Assembly (NCBI GenBank): GCA_040437565.1
Contig: JBDOQK010000058.1
Coordinates: forward strand, 62,001 to 126,000
DNA length: 64,000 nucleotides
Reading direction: 5' to 3'
Source: Albugo candida
Lineage: Eukaryota > Oomycota > Peronosporomycetes > Albuginales
In this document: piece by piece, positions 52,775 through 61,733 of the stretch
How positions within the stretch are numbered: position 1 is the stretch's first letter
Layout of the letters: each line of letters opens with the position of its first letter
Notes under the pieces: model-generated
Database searches by the model: none
Told to the model about the DNA's origin: nothing
Seen by the model: only the letters and a program-made list of their open reading frames with translations
Made by a program: the position numbers and the translations under genes

Positions 52775-54792
52775 ATGCTTAATACCAATGTAAACCACAG
52801 TACAACTAATTCGGACTTAAGCGACACACTCGAGTACATCAGCGCGGCTACAATGTCAAGAAGTGCGCTCACGCGCCATGCGATGCAAAAATCGGTGGCA
52901 TCGTGCGCACAGGTGGCTCCGGATGAAGAAATTCCATATGTAAATGAAGATGAACACACACGACACATAAAGCATGATGAGTTACCGATGTAAGTAATCT
53001 TATTTTTGCAGTTTTGACTCCTTTTTGGAATCATTATTGTGGGTGCTACATCGCTCGGATCTTTCCACCGCACTTGGACGAAACTCGTACAATCAATCAT
53101 GGAAATTGTATATGATTGCGCTTTTGATGATACTTGCTCTCTTTTGTAGTTATGGCAATACCACAACATACAATCTCAACACGTTATTGTATCAAAACAT
53201 TCTGCATTCCGATTATTTCCGACAACTTTTGTACGCTCAATCCTATCCATCACTTCGTACTTATGATCTCTACTACAGTAATCTCAAAACGTACCATGAA
53301 ATCGTCGACGAAATTTACTATCGCGTCGACAATGCAGGTAATACCTCCATCCTCTTATACCCTGCCATTACTCATACACCAATATTGATAGAACCTCTAT
53401 GTCCCGGAACCGCGAGAATTCCATCGACGTGCTTTTGCTTGCTTTTAAAATGCTTCACAATGCGACTCACAATGCGGCAAATGCAAGGATTACTCAAACA
53501 CACGGTACCTCTTCCAAATCCAATTCCTTCTGTCAATCAATTGTGTGCAAACGTATAGGACTCGCCGTATATTCGCGTCGTTGGATTTCTCTATATTCGA
53601 TACGCATGTGACCCCGAAAAGCTCTGGTCATGGTTTGAGCCATTTCTGGATGATCAGGAAGCATTCAATGCTTCGGCAAATGTGAATGTACAAACGTATA
53701 AAATATTTGGCTGAGAAAGCGAATTGGAAGATTATCAGCTTCGATTTGTAGTACAATTGGCGCGTGGCTGAAATCGATTTTGGAAGAGAATAATTATTTT
53801 GGGACCATTCTGCCACGAATTCCCAAAAAGATTCAAGATAGTATTAAAGTGAAGGTGCTCTCCTTCCACTCAATTGCTGATACAAAACTCACTTTGATCG
53901 ATCAGTTGCTACTTCACGCGCGTAAGAAGGAACGAGAGAAAGAAAATGCTTCTATTACGCATTTATTGGAGCCTGGCGTCAAAATTCGAGCAATGTACGC
54001 CGATGAGGATAACGAACCAGCAGTATGTGTTCGTACTCACTTTTAAGCAGCTGTCTGATGACTTCTGCAGATGTATGACGCTGTGATCGACACTGTCAAT
54101 CAAGATAATACATTCTGGGTCACATTTCCAGAATATGGAAATCTGAAAAAGTCGGACTCGGTGATATCGAATTGAATGCTCCGAAATATCGTTTTACATC
54201 CAATTCACGTGATCGTCATCACCGGAAATCACGCAGCAATTCCCCTCGAGATTCAAGATCGCGCTCCATCAAAGGACGACATTCTCGACGACGTAATGCA
54301 TCTCGATCCGCTTCGAGATCAGCGTCTCGATCAAAGAAACGACCACGTCGCTCGGATCGAAGGGATCGCTCCTTCAGTCCAAGCCCAAGTCAGAGGTACA
54401 CGCAGATAACAAGTTGTCATTTACACTCTCATTTTCGTGTCATTAGTGAGAGCAAATCCAATTTAACGGAAGATCTCTTACAACAAGTCCGCAAAAAAGA
54501 ACGTCGCAAGGCCGAAGCTGTTGGAAGAGATTATGCTGCTCGTCCTGCCAGCTACAAAGGCTCACTTTCGCTCAAGTTGGACCGATTTACTATCCGTAAA
54601 CGTTCTGTCAGCCCGAAACGAAGAAATGACAAAATGAAAGCCCGAACGCCATCGACTCCCGCGATTGAAACGGATAGCCGGATAGAGGAGAGGAATATTC
54701 AGAGATCCAGGGAAGCAGAAGTGAGATTGCAAAAGTTGAGAGAGCTGTACGGCGATGCGTCTTCCAAGCGCAACGAACTTGAGGAAGAGTGA
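52775..54792 (+). CDS. PRPF38B: PRP38B-like splicing factor with Tudor-like domain and RS tail
   Basis: PRP38-family proteins act in the tri-snRNP during spliceosome activation. Exons by hand: 52775-52989, 53150-53337, 53392-53504, 53559-53695, 53752-54022, 54071-54395, 54447-54792. The introns are 160, 54, 54, 56, 48 and 51 nt. Seen: the entry motif ELPIYGNTTTYNLN across intron 1, LKTYHEIVDEIYYRVDN, PSTCFCLLLKCFTMRLT, DSPYIRVVGFLYIRYA, and IPKKIQDSIKVKVL ending the PRP38 core. A Tudor/SMN-like segment follows (KIRAMYADEDNEPA, then MYDAVIDTVNQDNTFWVTF and PEYGN), and then an Arg/Ser repeat tail (54190-54400). The frame slips by one base at about 54140-54146: the upstream phase runs into a stop at 54169-54171, while EKVGLGDIELNAPKY continues in the next phase. 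That could be a sequencing error or a genuine lesion. Confidence 0.8.
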
Positions 54793-55253
54793 CTATGTGG
54801 TGTAATATTCATAGTTTATATGACTATATCGCAAATATTTGGGCTTTCTGACAGCAATATAGCATTATTCTATCTAGCAATTACAAAGGTAGCCTCTTAT
54901 TTTACAGATGTTGCAAATAGTTACAGAATAGTCACAGTATCTATCAAGTATACTCTTTCTGACTGCTTGATAAACTATATTTACAATACTAGCCACTTCC
55001 CTCGCACCATTCATTTCATTTCNNNNNNNNNNNNNNNNNNNNNNNNNNNNNNNNNNNNNNNNNNNNNNNNNNNNNNNNNNNNNNNNNNNNNNNNNNNNNN
55101 NNNNNNNNNNNNNNNNNNNNNNCTCGCACCATTCATTTCATTTCTCATTTCTCATTTCACAATTTGATTGCTTTAATAACAGCCTTTGCATGCTCGATCG
55201 CATTGCATACAACGGTATAGAAAGAAGCACAACCAATCGAACATGCGTTGTAG
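54793..55253. repeat. Intergenic stretch with assembly gap and 22-bp flanking copies
   Basis: An AT-rich spacer. Bases 55001-55022 recur as 55123-55144 around exactly 100 N (55023-55122), within a run of ATTCATTTC-like short repeats that may have caused the break. Minus-strand frames enter from 55157 but no clear gene was identified in the spacer itself. Confidence 0.8.
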
Positions 55254-55484
55254 TCACTTACGTCCCTCTCTGTCACGTACTCTCCGCCAACGAACGAGAT
55301 ATTTAATCTCTGCAAGAAACACTCTGTGTTCAGCTTTATCACATAGCTGAGTCCAATTTTTCTTCTTGCAATATGAATTGCAAGCCAACTCACCAAATGC
55401 CTTTTGTAGTCTCTTTGGTCTTGCGCTTTGCGACATTCTATTTCTGATTTTCAATTCTAATTGCAACGATCGAAATGATGCCAT
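55254..55484 (-). CDS. Small basic hypothetical protein (weak)
   Basis: A 76-codon minus-strand frame starting at 55484. The N-terminus is basic (SQSARPKRLQKAFGE) and a basic run lies near the end (KYLVRWRRVRDREGRK). A GTGAGT donor (about 55396) and a TTTCTTGCAG acceptor inside the frame suggest an intron, which would leave a shorter basic protein. An overlapping frame (55157-55396) ends with a helical stretch and may be an alternative exon. No family was recognised. Confidence 0.3.
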   Translation of the reverse strand: MASFRSLQLELKIRNRMSQSARPKRLQKAFGELACNSYCKKKNWTQLCDKAEHRVFLAEIKYLVRWRRVRDREGRK

Positions 55485-55511
55485 AAAATAGAGTGATTAT
55501 AATGATCCATT

Positions 55512-56108
55512 TCATTGACTACAATTCTCTGATCGATCGTAAATACTCAATTTCTGAAAAAGTATCGTCTTCTCATCACTTGCAAAGTGAAAGTGCCCGT
55601 AAACACTTTTTCCGCAGAGCACATGCGGCAGCCAAATGCGATCGTCCGGCCACATTTCATCATAAGGAAGATTTTTTTCCTCAAACCATGTAGGCCTCAT
55701 TTCCTCCGTTTCGACGCCCTCACCTCGCATCTTGGAGGTTACGTAAACGTGCACTTGCTGTTACATAACATGTGAAATAACGTGAGTCTTCTCCTCCGCA
55801 CTCATTCCTCAACCTCAACGTACCATAACACTCGGAACTCCCTCAAATGTAAAGTAAAGAGTTCCGTGAGGCAAAAGATCCTCCTCATCGACGTGAATCA
55901 TGGATTCCTCATACACTTCTCGAGCTGTTGCTGCCAAAACACTCGCATCCGAAGGTTCGACTTTCCCTCCAAAACCATTCCACTTTCCCCGGCCGAATCC
56001 TCGTTTCTTCATTCCAAGAAGAACCTCCTTGCATGAGGGTGACTCACGTCGTAGAAACGCGAGAGTTAAAATCCGATGAGGCAAATGGTTCCATTTTGAG
56101 TCTAACAT
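55512..56108 (-). CDS. NUDT1: MTH1/NUDT1-like Nudix hydrolase
   Basis: Two exons: 56108-55824 and 55757-55512 (66-nt intron), 176 aa in frame. MTH1 hydrolyses oxidised purine nucleoside triphosphates such as 8-oxo-dGTP so that they are not built into DNA. Seen: VLLGMKKRGFGRGKWNGFGG, nearly identical to the MTH1 substrate pocket; a Nudix box GGKVEPSDASVLAATAREVY followed by EES; and the C-terminal block TEEMRPTWFEEKNLPYDEMW then PDD, matching the MTH1 Trp/Asp specificity residues. The Nudix box is one residue longer than the consensus and has Asp at the first acidic position. The ATG lies only 10 bases from that of the divergent PH-domain gene. Confidence 0.92.
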
Positions 56109-56118
56109 CCTAACACGA

Positions 56119-57497
56119 ATGAGTGGCTACGAAAGCGCGACTCAAAAGGTCGAATCCGTTACAAAATGTCCTTTAAAGATCTTAAACACAAAGCGCTGTT
56201 CCATGACATCGCTTAATGGCGTCGATATTACACCGCTGGATGGCTGGATGGTCAAAATCAATAACAAGCCTTCTGTTTTCGGCAAGTCGACAAATCGCCG
56301 CTGGTTTCGAGTCTCTGAAATCCAATCGGATCAAAAGCCTTCCCTCTTGCTGACGTACGCGAGTACCAAGTAAGGTCTCAAAATTTCTTCCTCAATTACT
56401 CCTTAGAAATCGCTTTTAGAAATTCCAAAGAACCGCGAGGATCTTTTTTGTTGAGCACAGTCACAAAAATTCGATGCAGTCCGGTCATTAGGCTTGTGAC
56501 TTGACTCATTGTGTTCTTCTCATTTTCATCAAATTGAGTAGGAATGTATCGAACTTGTGACGCCAATGCGAACTTTGCGCTTTCGAGGTGAAAATGTGAT
56601 GGAACATCGACTTTGGGAAGACGCACTGGAGCGAATTTGCTGTAAAAGCGATCAAACGGCCAATTTCGACGCTGAGACATCACCGAAGGAGCTCAAGCCT
56701 GTGGATACTTGTCAAGACGCAGTAGAGTCTTCAGAGAATCCAGAAGCGATCCAAGATCAAGCGGAGTCTCCGGCCAGTTCCGAGGAGGAAAATGAGGACA
56801 TNNNNNNNNNNNNNNNNNNNNNNNNNNNNNNNNNNNNNNNNNNNNNNNNNNNNNNNNNNNNNNNNNNNNNNNNNNNNNNNNNNNNNNNNNNNNNNNNNNN
56901 NAGGAATGTATCGAACTTGTGACGCCAATGCGAACTTTGCGCTTTCGAGGTGAAAATGTGATGGAACATCGACTTTGGGAAGACGCACTGGAGCGAATTT
57001 GCTGTAAAAGCGATCAAACGGCCAATTTCGACGCTGAGACATCACCGAAGGAGCTCAAGCCTGTGGATACTTGTCAAGACGCAGTAGAGTCTTCAGAGAA
57101 TCCAGAAGCGATCCAAGATCAAGCGGAGTCTCCGGCCAGTTCCGAGGAGGAAAATGAGGACATTAGAGAGGAATCCGAATCCTCCGAGTCGCAGGCTGAA
57201 AATATCGTCAGCTCTATAAAAGACGATCTTTCAAGCAATCGGGAAATCGCGTTTAGTGATGAGGAAGAAGTCGCTAGTCCCACACACAATCTCGGCAGCG
57301 TGCAGATAGAGTCACCAGACGACTTGTCAGTCTCTGCCGAAGACAATCACCAAGAAGCCGATCCGGTGGACGTCGTCGAGGCTAATGTGAGTAGTGCTGG
57401 ATAAGGCTTCGACACGCTTATCATTCTTTCATAGACACTTCAATCTGGAGGCGTGAGGACCGATAAGGAATGGGTGACGGAAGATTGGGATGAATAG
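56119..57497 (+). CDS. PH-domain protein with acidic serine-rich tail
   Basis: Exons by hand: 56119-56369, 56420-56483, 56542-57386 (this exon contains a duplicated 262 bp plus 100 N), 57435-57497. Introns are 50, 58 and 48 nt. With the duplication collapsed the product is about 286 aa. The pleckstrin-homology fold is split by both early introns: LDGWMVKIN, RRWFRVSEIQ, LLLTYAST, EPRGSFLLSTVTKIRCSP, then CIELVTPMRTLRFRGENV and the closing helix with HRLWEDALERI, including the conserved Trp. PH domains usually bind phosphoinositides. The remainder is Glu/Ser/Asp-rich and likely disordered, ending KEWVTEDWDE. No further domain was recognised; the partner is unknown. The final exon overlaps the opposing acyltransferase frame. 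Confidence 0.8.
56540..57163. repeat. Assembly gap flanked by 262-bp direct copies inside the PH-domain gene
   Basis: Bases 56540-56801 recur as 56902-57163 around exactly 100 N (56802-56901), identical by eye. The 362-bp offset is not a multiple of three, so the frame of exon 3 is broken in the assembly even though each copy reads correctly. Confidence 0.9.
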
Positions 57498-58830
57498 TTT
57501 TTAATTCTATTTGCATTATCTGACCAAAGTTTATCATTTTGTTTCGATCAGCTGAAGGAGATACGGCCACAGAAAACTTGTCGTGCGGTCGAAAATCGAA
57601 TAAATGAAGCAATAAATGACCCAAAATGTGTACACTGCAAACAGAATTTAGCTGATTGAGAATGTTGTGACTGAACGTACGCGGCAAAAAGCTCAATGTG
57701 ACGAATGGAAGCACAATACATAAACAGAAAAATCCGATCCATAATTTTAAAACAATTGATTTTGACGCCTACGTGACACGGATGAGCAAAGTGCATGCAG
57801 AAGCTCTCATTCGTACCGGTAGCACCACATGTCGAGCCGAATCGGAGCTGGGGAATTTTTGATGCTTTGTAAAGTGCTTTAGCAATTCTTCCTTTGCTTT
57901 CCAACGCGTATCCAAAAACGTCTGTAAATCCTCTCTGACATGCTGATACTCAAACTTTTGTCCGTGGATCCAAATCGGTTTCCGAGACGATCGTCGTGCT
58001 AATAAAGTTTTCATCGACGGGATCTCTGTGTCGTGCTTCCGAGTGTACCCCATAGCTGTTGTGGGAATTTCTCCGGAATAACTGGGGAAGGCAATCGTCA
58101 TGTCGTAGATATCGGGCTCGGCTGCATCCACAGCGTCCAAAATGACTTGGAGGCCTGCGACTCGGGGAAGTAAAACCTTCTCGAATTTCGGTCGACCTTG
58201 CCTGAAAAACAAAGATTCAGCCTCTGACGAGCCGTACAATGCGCACTCATACTTTTCTGCAAACATTTTCGATTTCTCGACATATTCTTTGTGAATTGTA
58301 GTTCCTTCCGGGAAAAATACGAGCCAAAATGGGAATTCATCCTGAATGAGGCTTTACATATAATCTGTAGAACAGAGAGCCTAAGAGCCTGAGGGTTTGA
58401 GAGGGCATTCAGAATGGAATGCTTGCCTCGAATATGCTTGAGATCGTGATCCAGTCGACGACGAAGGAACAGAAACTCGAACCATCGCATTCCCCAGCCA
58501 ACGATCGGGACATACTTAAGCTGTTCCTTAAGTACGATTTTTATATTGCCGGCAGCTTGCGCTGATCGCGCCATTTGGAAGAGAAACCACCAATCCGAAT
58601 CGATTTGGTGATTGCAAAGGATTATGATTGGACGTGATGGATCCGTTGGAATGTCGCCGCTGTTGGTAGGAACTTATAATATAATTTTGAGATTGATTAT
58701 AAGAACGAACCAAAGCATTAAATTCGTTTTCGGGAAACAGGAGGACGCAATTTCGATCCATAGCGCTTGAATTGTAGAGCTAGATGCGATTAGAAGGAGA
58801 ATTGCTGGTAGAGGAGATTGCGTACCCTAT
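57421..58830 (-). CDS. Lysophospholipid acyltransferase, LCLAT1/AGPAT type
   Basis: PlsC-family membrane enzyme that acylates lysophospholipids, probably in the ER. Seen: a hydrophobic N-terminal stretch (LPAILLLIASSSTIQALWIE, about 58800-58740); a 51-nt intron (about 58655-58705); LMLCGDIPTDPSRPIIIL; the catalytic NHQIDSD (an NHX4D box) with WWFLFQ; KIVLKEQLKYVPIVGWGMRW; then FPFWLVFFPEGTTIHKEY (motif III); a C-terminal half typical of LCLAT1; a 48-nt intron (57769-57816); and a hydrophobic tail exon to 57421. The junction between HIRG and the FPFW block (about 58330-58440) is not resolved; no good GT donor is visible. The 5' end is also open, so the outer coordinates are approximate. Confidence 0.75.
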
Positions 58831-58996
58831 GATTGTACGATACAGCGAAGTGTCAAATGGACGGATTAGGTAATATGTAGACACTTGAATTATATTGACG
58901 AGCATGGAATTCCATAGAAGCCATATTATATTAAAAACAGATCGCAAAAGCACAAGCATTCGGAATGTGGAATAAAGATGCGTTCGACCTAGCCGA

Positions 58997-59390
58997 TTAG
59001 GTACGATTTGAGCTCAAGTGATCGATTAAGTGCGAGGTATAGTGCAACGCATCAGCGTATACTTCAACAACGCCATCGATGTCACCCATCCCCGCCCATT
59101 CTTCAACCGAAGGACTACACACATCTGCGAGGTAAATTTGTATACAGATATACAGAAAAACTCGTATACTTTGCAAACTATTTTCATCACTAGAGNNNNN
59201 NNNNNNNNNNNNNNNNNNNNNNNNNNNNNNNNNNNNNNNNNNNNNNNNNNNNNNNNNNNNNNNNNNNNNNNNNNNNNNNNNNNNNNNNNNNNNNNAGGTA
59301 AATTTGTATACAGATATACAGAAAAACTCGTATACTTTGCAAACTATTTTCATCACTAGAGCAACGCTGCCTCATCTCGTTATATTTCAT
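58997..59390 (-). CDS. Possible 60-aa two-exon protein (weak)
   Basis: Exon 59390-59336, a 45-nt GT-AG intron once the flanking duplication is collapsed, and exon 59124-58997 give one 60-codon frame from ATG to stop. The C-terminal part (SPSVEEWAGMGDIDGVVEVY) looks protein-like but I recognise no family. The gap and 66-bp duplication fall in the intron and first exon, so the model depends on merging them. Confidence 0.3.
59130..59361. repeat. Assembly gap flanked by 66-bp direct copies
   Basis: Bases 59130-59195 recur as 59296-59361 around exactly 100 N (59196-59295), identical by eye. Same unmerged-overlap pattern as at the other gaps. Confidence 0.9.
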
Positions 59391-59575
59391 GTGGCTTCAG
59401 CCAAGTGCTCAGAAAATTACGGATATCTGTCATACAAATAATAATCCACGTTGTGTAAGCCGACCGTTCGCAAATACTTTGCTAAAATGCGATTGCTAAC
59501 ATCGCGTCGACAGCAACATTCCCTGTAGGCGTTAATTTATTGTAAGAAATTATATAGATATCACGCTTCATCGCA

Positions 59576-61396
59576 TCAGCTATCCAAAGCCAATGCCGGG
59601 CGCTTGGATGGCGGAATCATTGAAACTGACAATTCTGTAGGCATTGCGTCACCGTCTTTCGCTTTGTTGCACAAATACATTGCAACCGCAAACTCATCCT
59701 GATCAAGAAAACCATCCTTGTCCATATCAGCGAGCTCCCATATCGTCTTTAAAGCTTGCTGAGGGCACCCAGTTGCCTGCAGAGGAGCCATACAAATTGA
59801 GCCTGACGCTCGATTTGTCTGGGAATCAAGCTGCAAGGCCTGAAAAACGGCATCGAACTCCTCCTTAAACGGTGCGATATCCCAAATCGATTCGGCAGAT
59901 GCAAAGGGATTCGTAGTCGAAAAACTCGGCTGCCCATCAATAGCTTTGCCATCGTCCTTTTTTGGTAAAGCAGCCATCAGCTTTGGAATGTCTTTTGAAA
60001 GCAATTCATCGATTTCTTGTATTCCTTTCACATTCAAAGTAGCAAATTTTTGGAATTTGTGATCGATGAGTTTCTTCTGAAATTCGTCCAATTGCGGAAA
60101 ATCCCCAGGGGGAAGATGGTACCGTCGTTGCACTTCGCGGAAGGTTTCTCCGAGGTTCTCGATCAGTGCTTTTTGCTTCTTCTCCTTGCCAATCATCGCC
60201 GGCATTTTATCTCTCAAAACACCGATCAAGAAACAATGAACTTTAGCGAGACGAGCGCGTTTGACAAATTCATTGATTTTTCGTATGGCAGCGTTTTGAG
60301 GTAAATTACGCAGTTCGGTCAGCAAATCGTTTTCTTCTGCCTCAAATAACTCGGCGTTGTCGGTGAATGCCATTGGCTGATCCCAGAACGAGCCAATAAA
60401 AACACGCAAGACTTCTGGAGTTTTTAATACTTTTCCCATTGACCACATTAGTGCGCCGTACCTATTGGAGACTCATTAGGATCAGTGACTCGGAGTGGAA
60501 ATGATCAGAAAAAAGTGTGTGGTTTTTCATAGGCAAGAATGTGAATTCTCGAGCGCCTCAAAACCCCTGCGCAATGGGCGTTTTTCATCCTTTCATTTTA
60601 ATGGTACAAGTAACTTACACTCGCATGAGCCGCTGCCGATCGATTTGATCGGCTTTGTTGAGAACACATCGAATTTTATCATCGTGACCTACTCCAAGAA
60701 AGTAAGTGTCATAATTAATATACCTCAAGAAATAATAATACCTTTCAAAACCTCAATGACGCGCTGAAATTCGTCTGAAATATCTAATTTATGTGCGTCA
60801 AACAGTAGCAAGATCAAATCGGAGCGCTCTGCAAACCATCGAGCGACCTGTACGAAATCATAACCTCTTTGTATACGTTGCTTCTCACCCGATAAGATCC
60901 CTGGGGTGTCGATGACCGTAATATTTTCCAGCACTTTCGACGGCAATTGTGCGGCCTCAAATTTATTAAGGAATGCTGTTCCAAACATAGAGAGTCCTCC
61001 ATAAGGGAGATCGGGCGATACTGCAACCGCATTTCCAGGAATCGTGCGCTCTTCGTCTCCATACATAACTGCTACAAATCGGTCTGTCGTAGGCTCGGGG
61101 CCAATTCGTTGTCCAGGGAACGATCGACCCAATAAATACTCGATGAATGAAGTCTTACCGACAGAATACTGTCCAATCATAAGCACTTGAGGCTTCGCAT
61201 CAAAATCGGCATCACTCAACAACGGTGAATGAAACTCATCAAATTCGTATTTCTTTTCAAGAGGTCGGAGCTTTTGAGCGTAAAGTTTTTTGAGTCCATC
61301 GACAACAACTTTGCTTTTACTAACAACATCGACACCGTCTGCAGATAACAAAGCGCTCACGAGTCCAGAAACGGTACTTGCACTATGATCCGTCAT
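59576..61396 (-). CDS. EHD1: EHD-type membrane-remodelling ATPase (EH-domain protein)
   Basis: Three exons: 61396-60742, 60688-60619, 60461-59576 (introns 53 and 157 nt), 536 aa, matching human EHD1-4 (about 535). EHD proteins are dynamin-like ATPases that tubulate endosomal membranes during recycling. Seen: the P-loop GQYSVGKTSFIEYLL; switch threonine region PEPTTDRFVAVM; DTPG (VIDTPGILSGEKQRIQRGYD); NKAD (VLNKADQIDRQRLMRVYGAL) across intron 2; an NPF motif (STTNPFAS) in the linker; and a C-terminal EH domain with calcium loop DMDKDGFLDQDE and the IWELAD motif. The N-terminal Met begins MTDHSASTVSGLVSALL. The 157-nt intron is the second longest in the window. Confidence 0.94.
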
Positions 61397-61433
61397 CTTG
61401 CAGAGTTGAAGAGTCGCTTGCCGGGATCTTTTT

Positions 61434-61582
61434 TTAAGCGGTAGGTTGGGGCGACTGGTCAGCGAAAGGAGGGTATTCCGTAACCAGGATACATCTGCCT
61501 GAACGCGTAACCGACGAATGCTGAAATGAGTTGAGTTTGTGAAGTTCGTTATAGAGGGCGGCGAAATGGGTTCGCTGAGTCA
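61434..61582 (-). CDS. Small hypothetical frame between divergent genes (weak)
   Basis: A 49-codon minus-strand frame from ATG (MTQRTHFAALYNELHKL...) that lies just upstream of EHD. In a second phase the same DNA encodes FVGYAFRQMYPGYGIPSFR to a stop, preceded by a good acceptor (CTCATTTCAG). The real gene, if any, may therefore be a spliced small membrane protein whose 5' exon overlaps the RING gene promoter. No donor was identified. Confidence 0.2.
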
Positions 61583-61733
61583 TTATATCGATAATCGGTG
61601 ATGATTGGACTAAATCAAGTATTGAGAAGCATCGAAACAGAAACTCGTCCCGGCCAGTACGCACTAAAAAGTACAGTTTGCACCGACGCAAGATATAAGC
61701 GCTATTTTTTTGATCACAGTAGTAGCGTGCAAA

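Noticed and set aside
52729-53169. 146-codon minus-strand frame opposite the PRP38B 5' exons
   Set aside because: It is antisense to exons 1 and 2 of PRP38B, has no domain, and its cysteine-rich composition reads as a shadow of the plus-strand gene.
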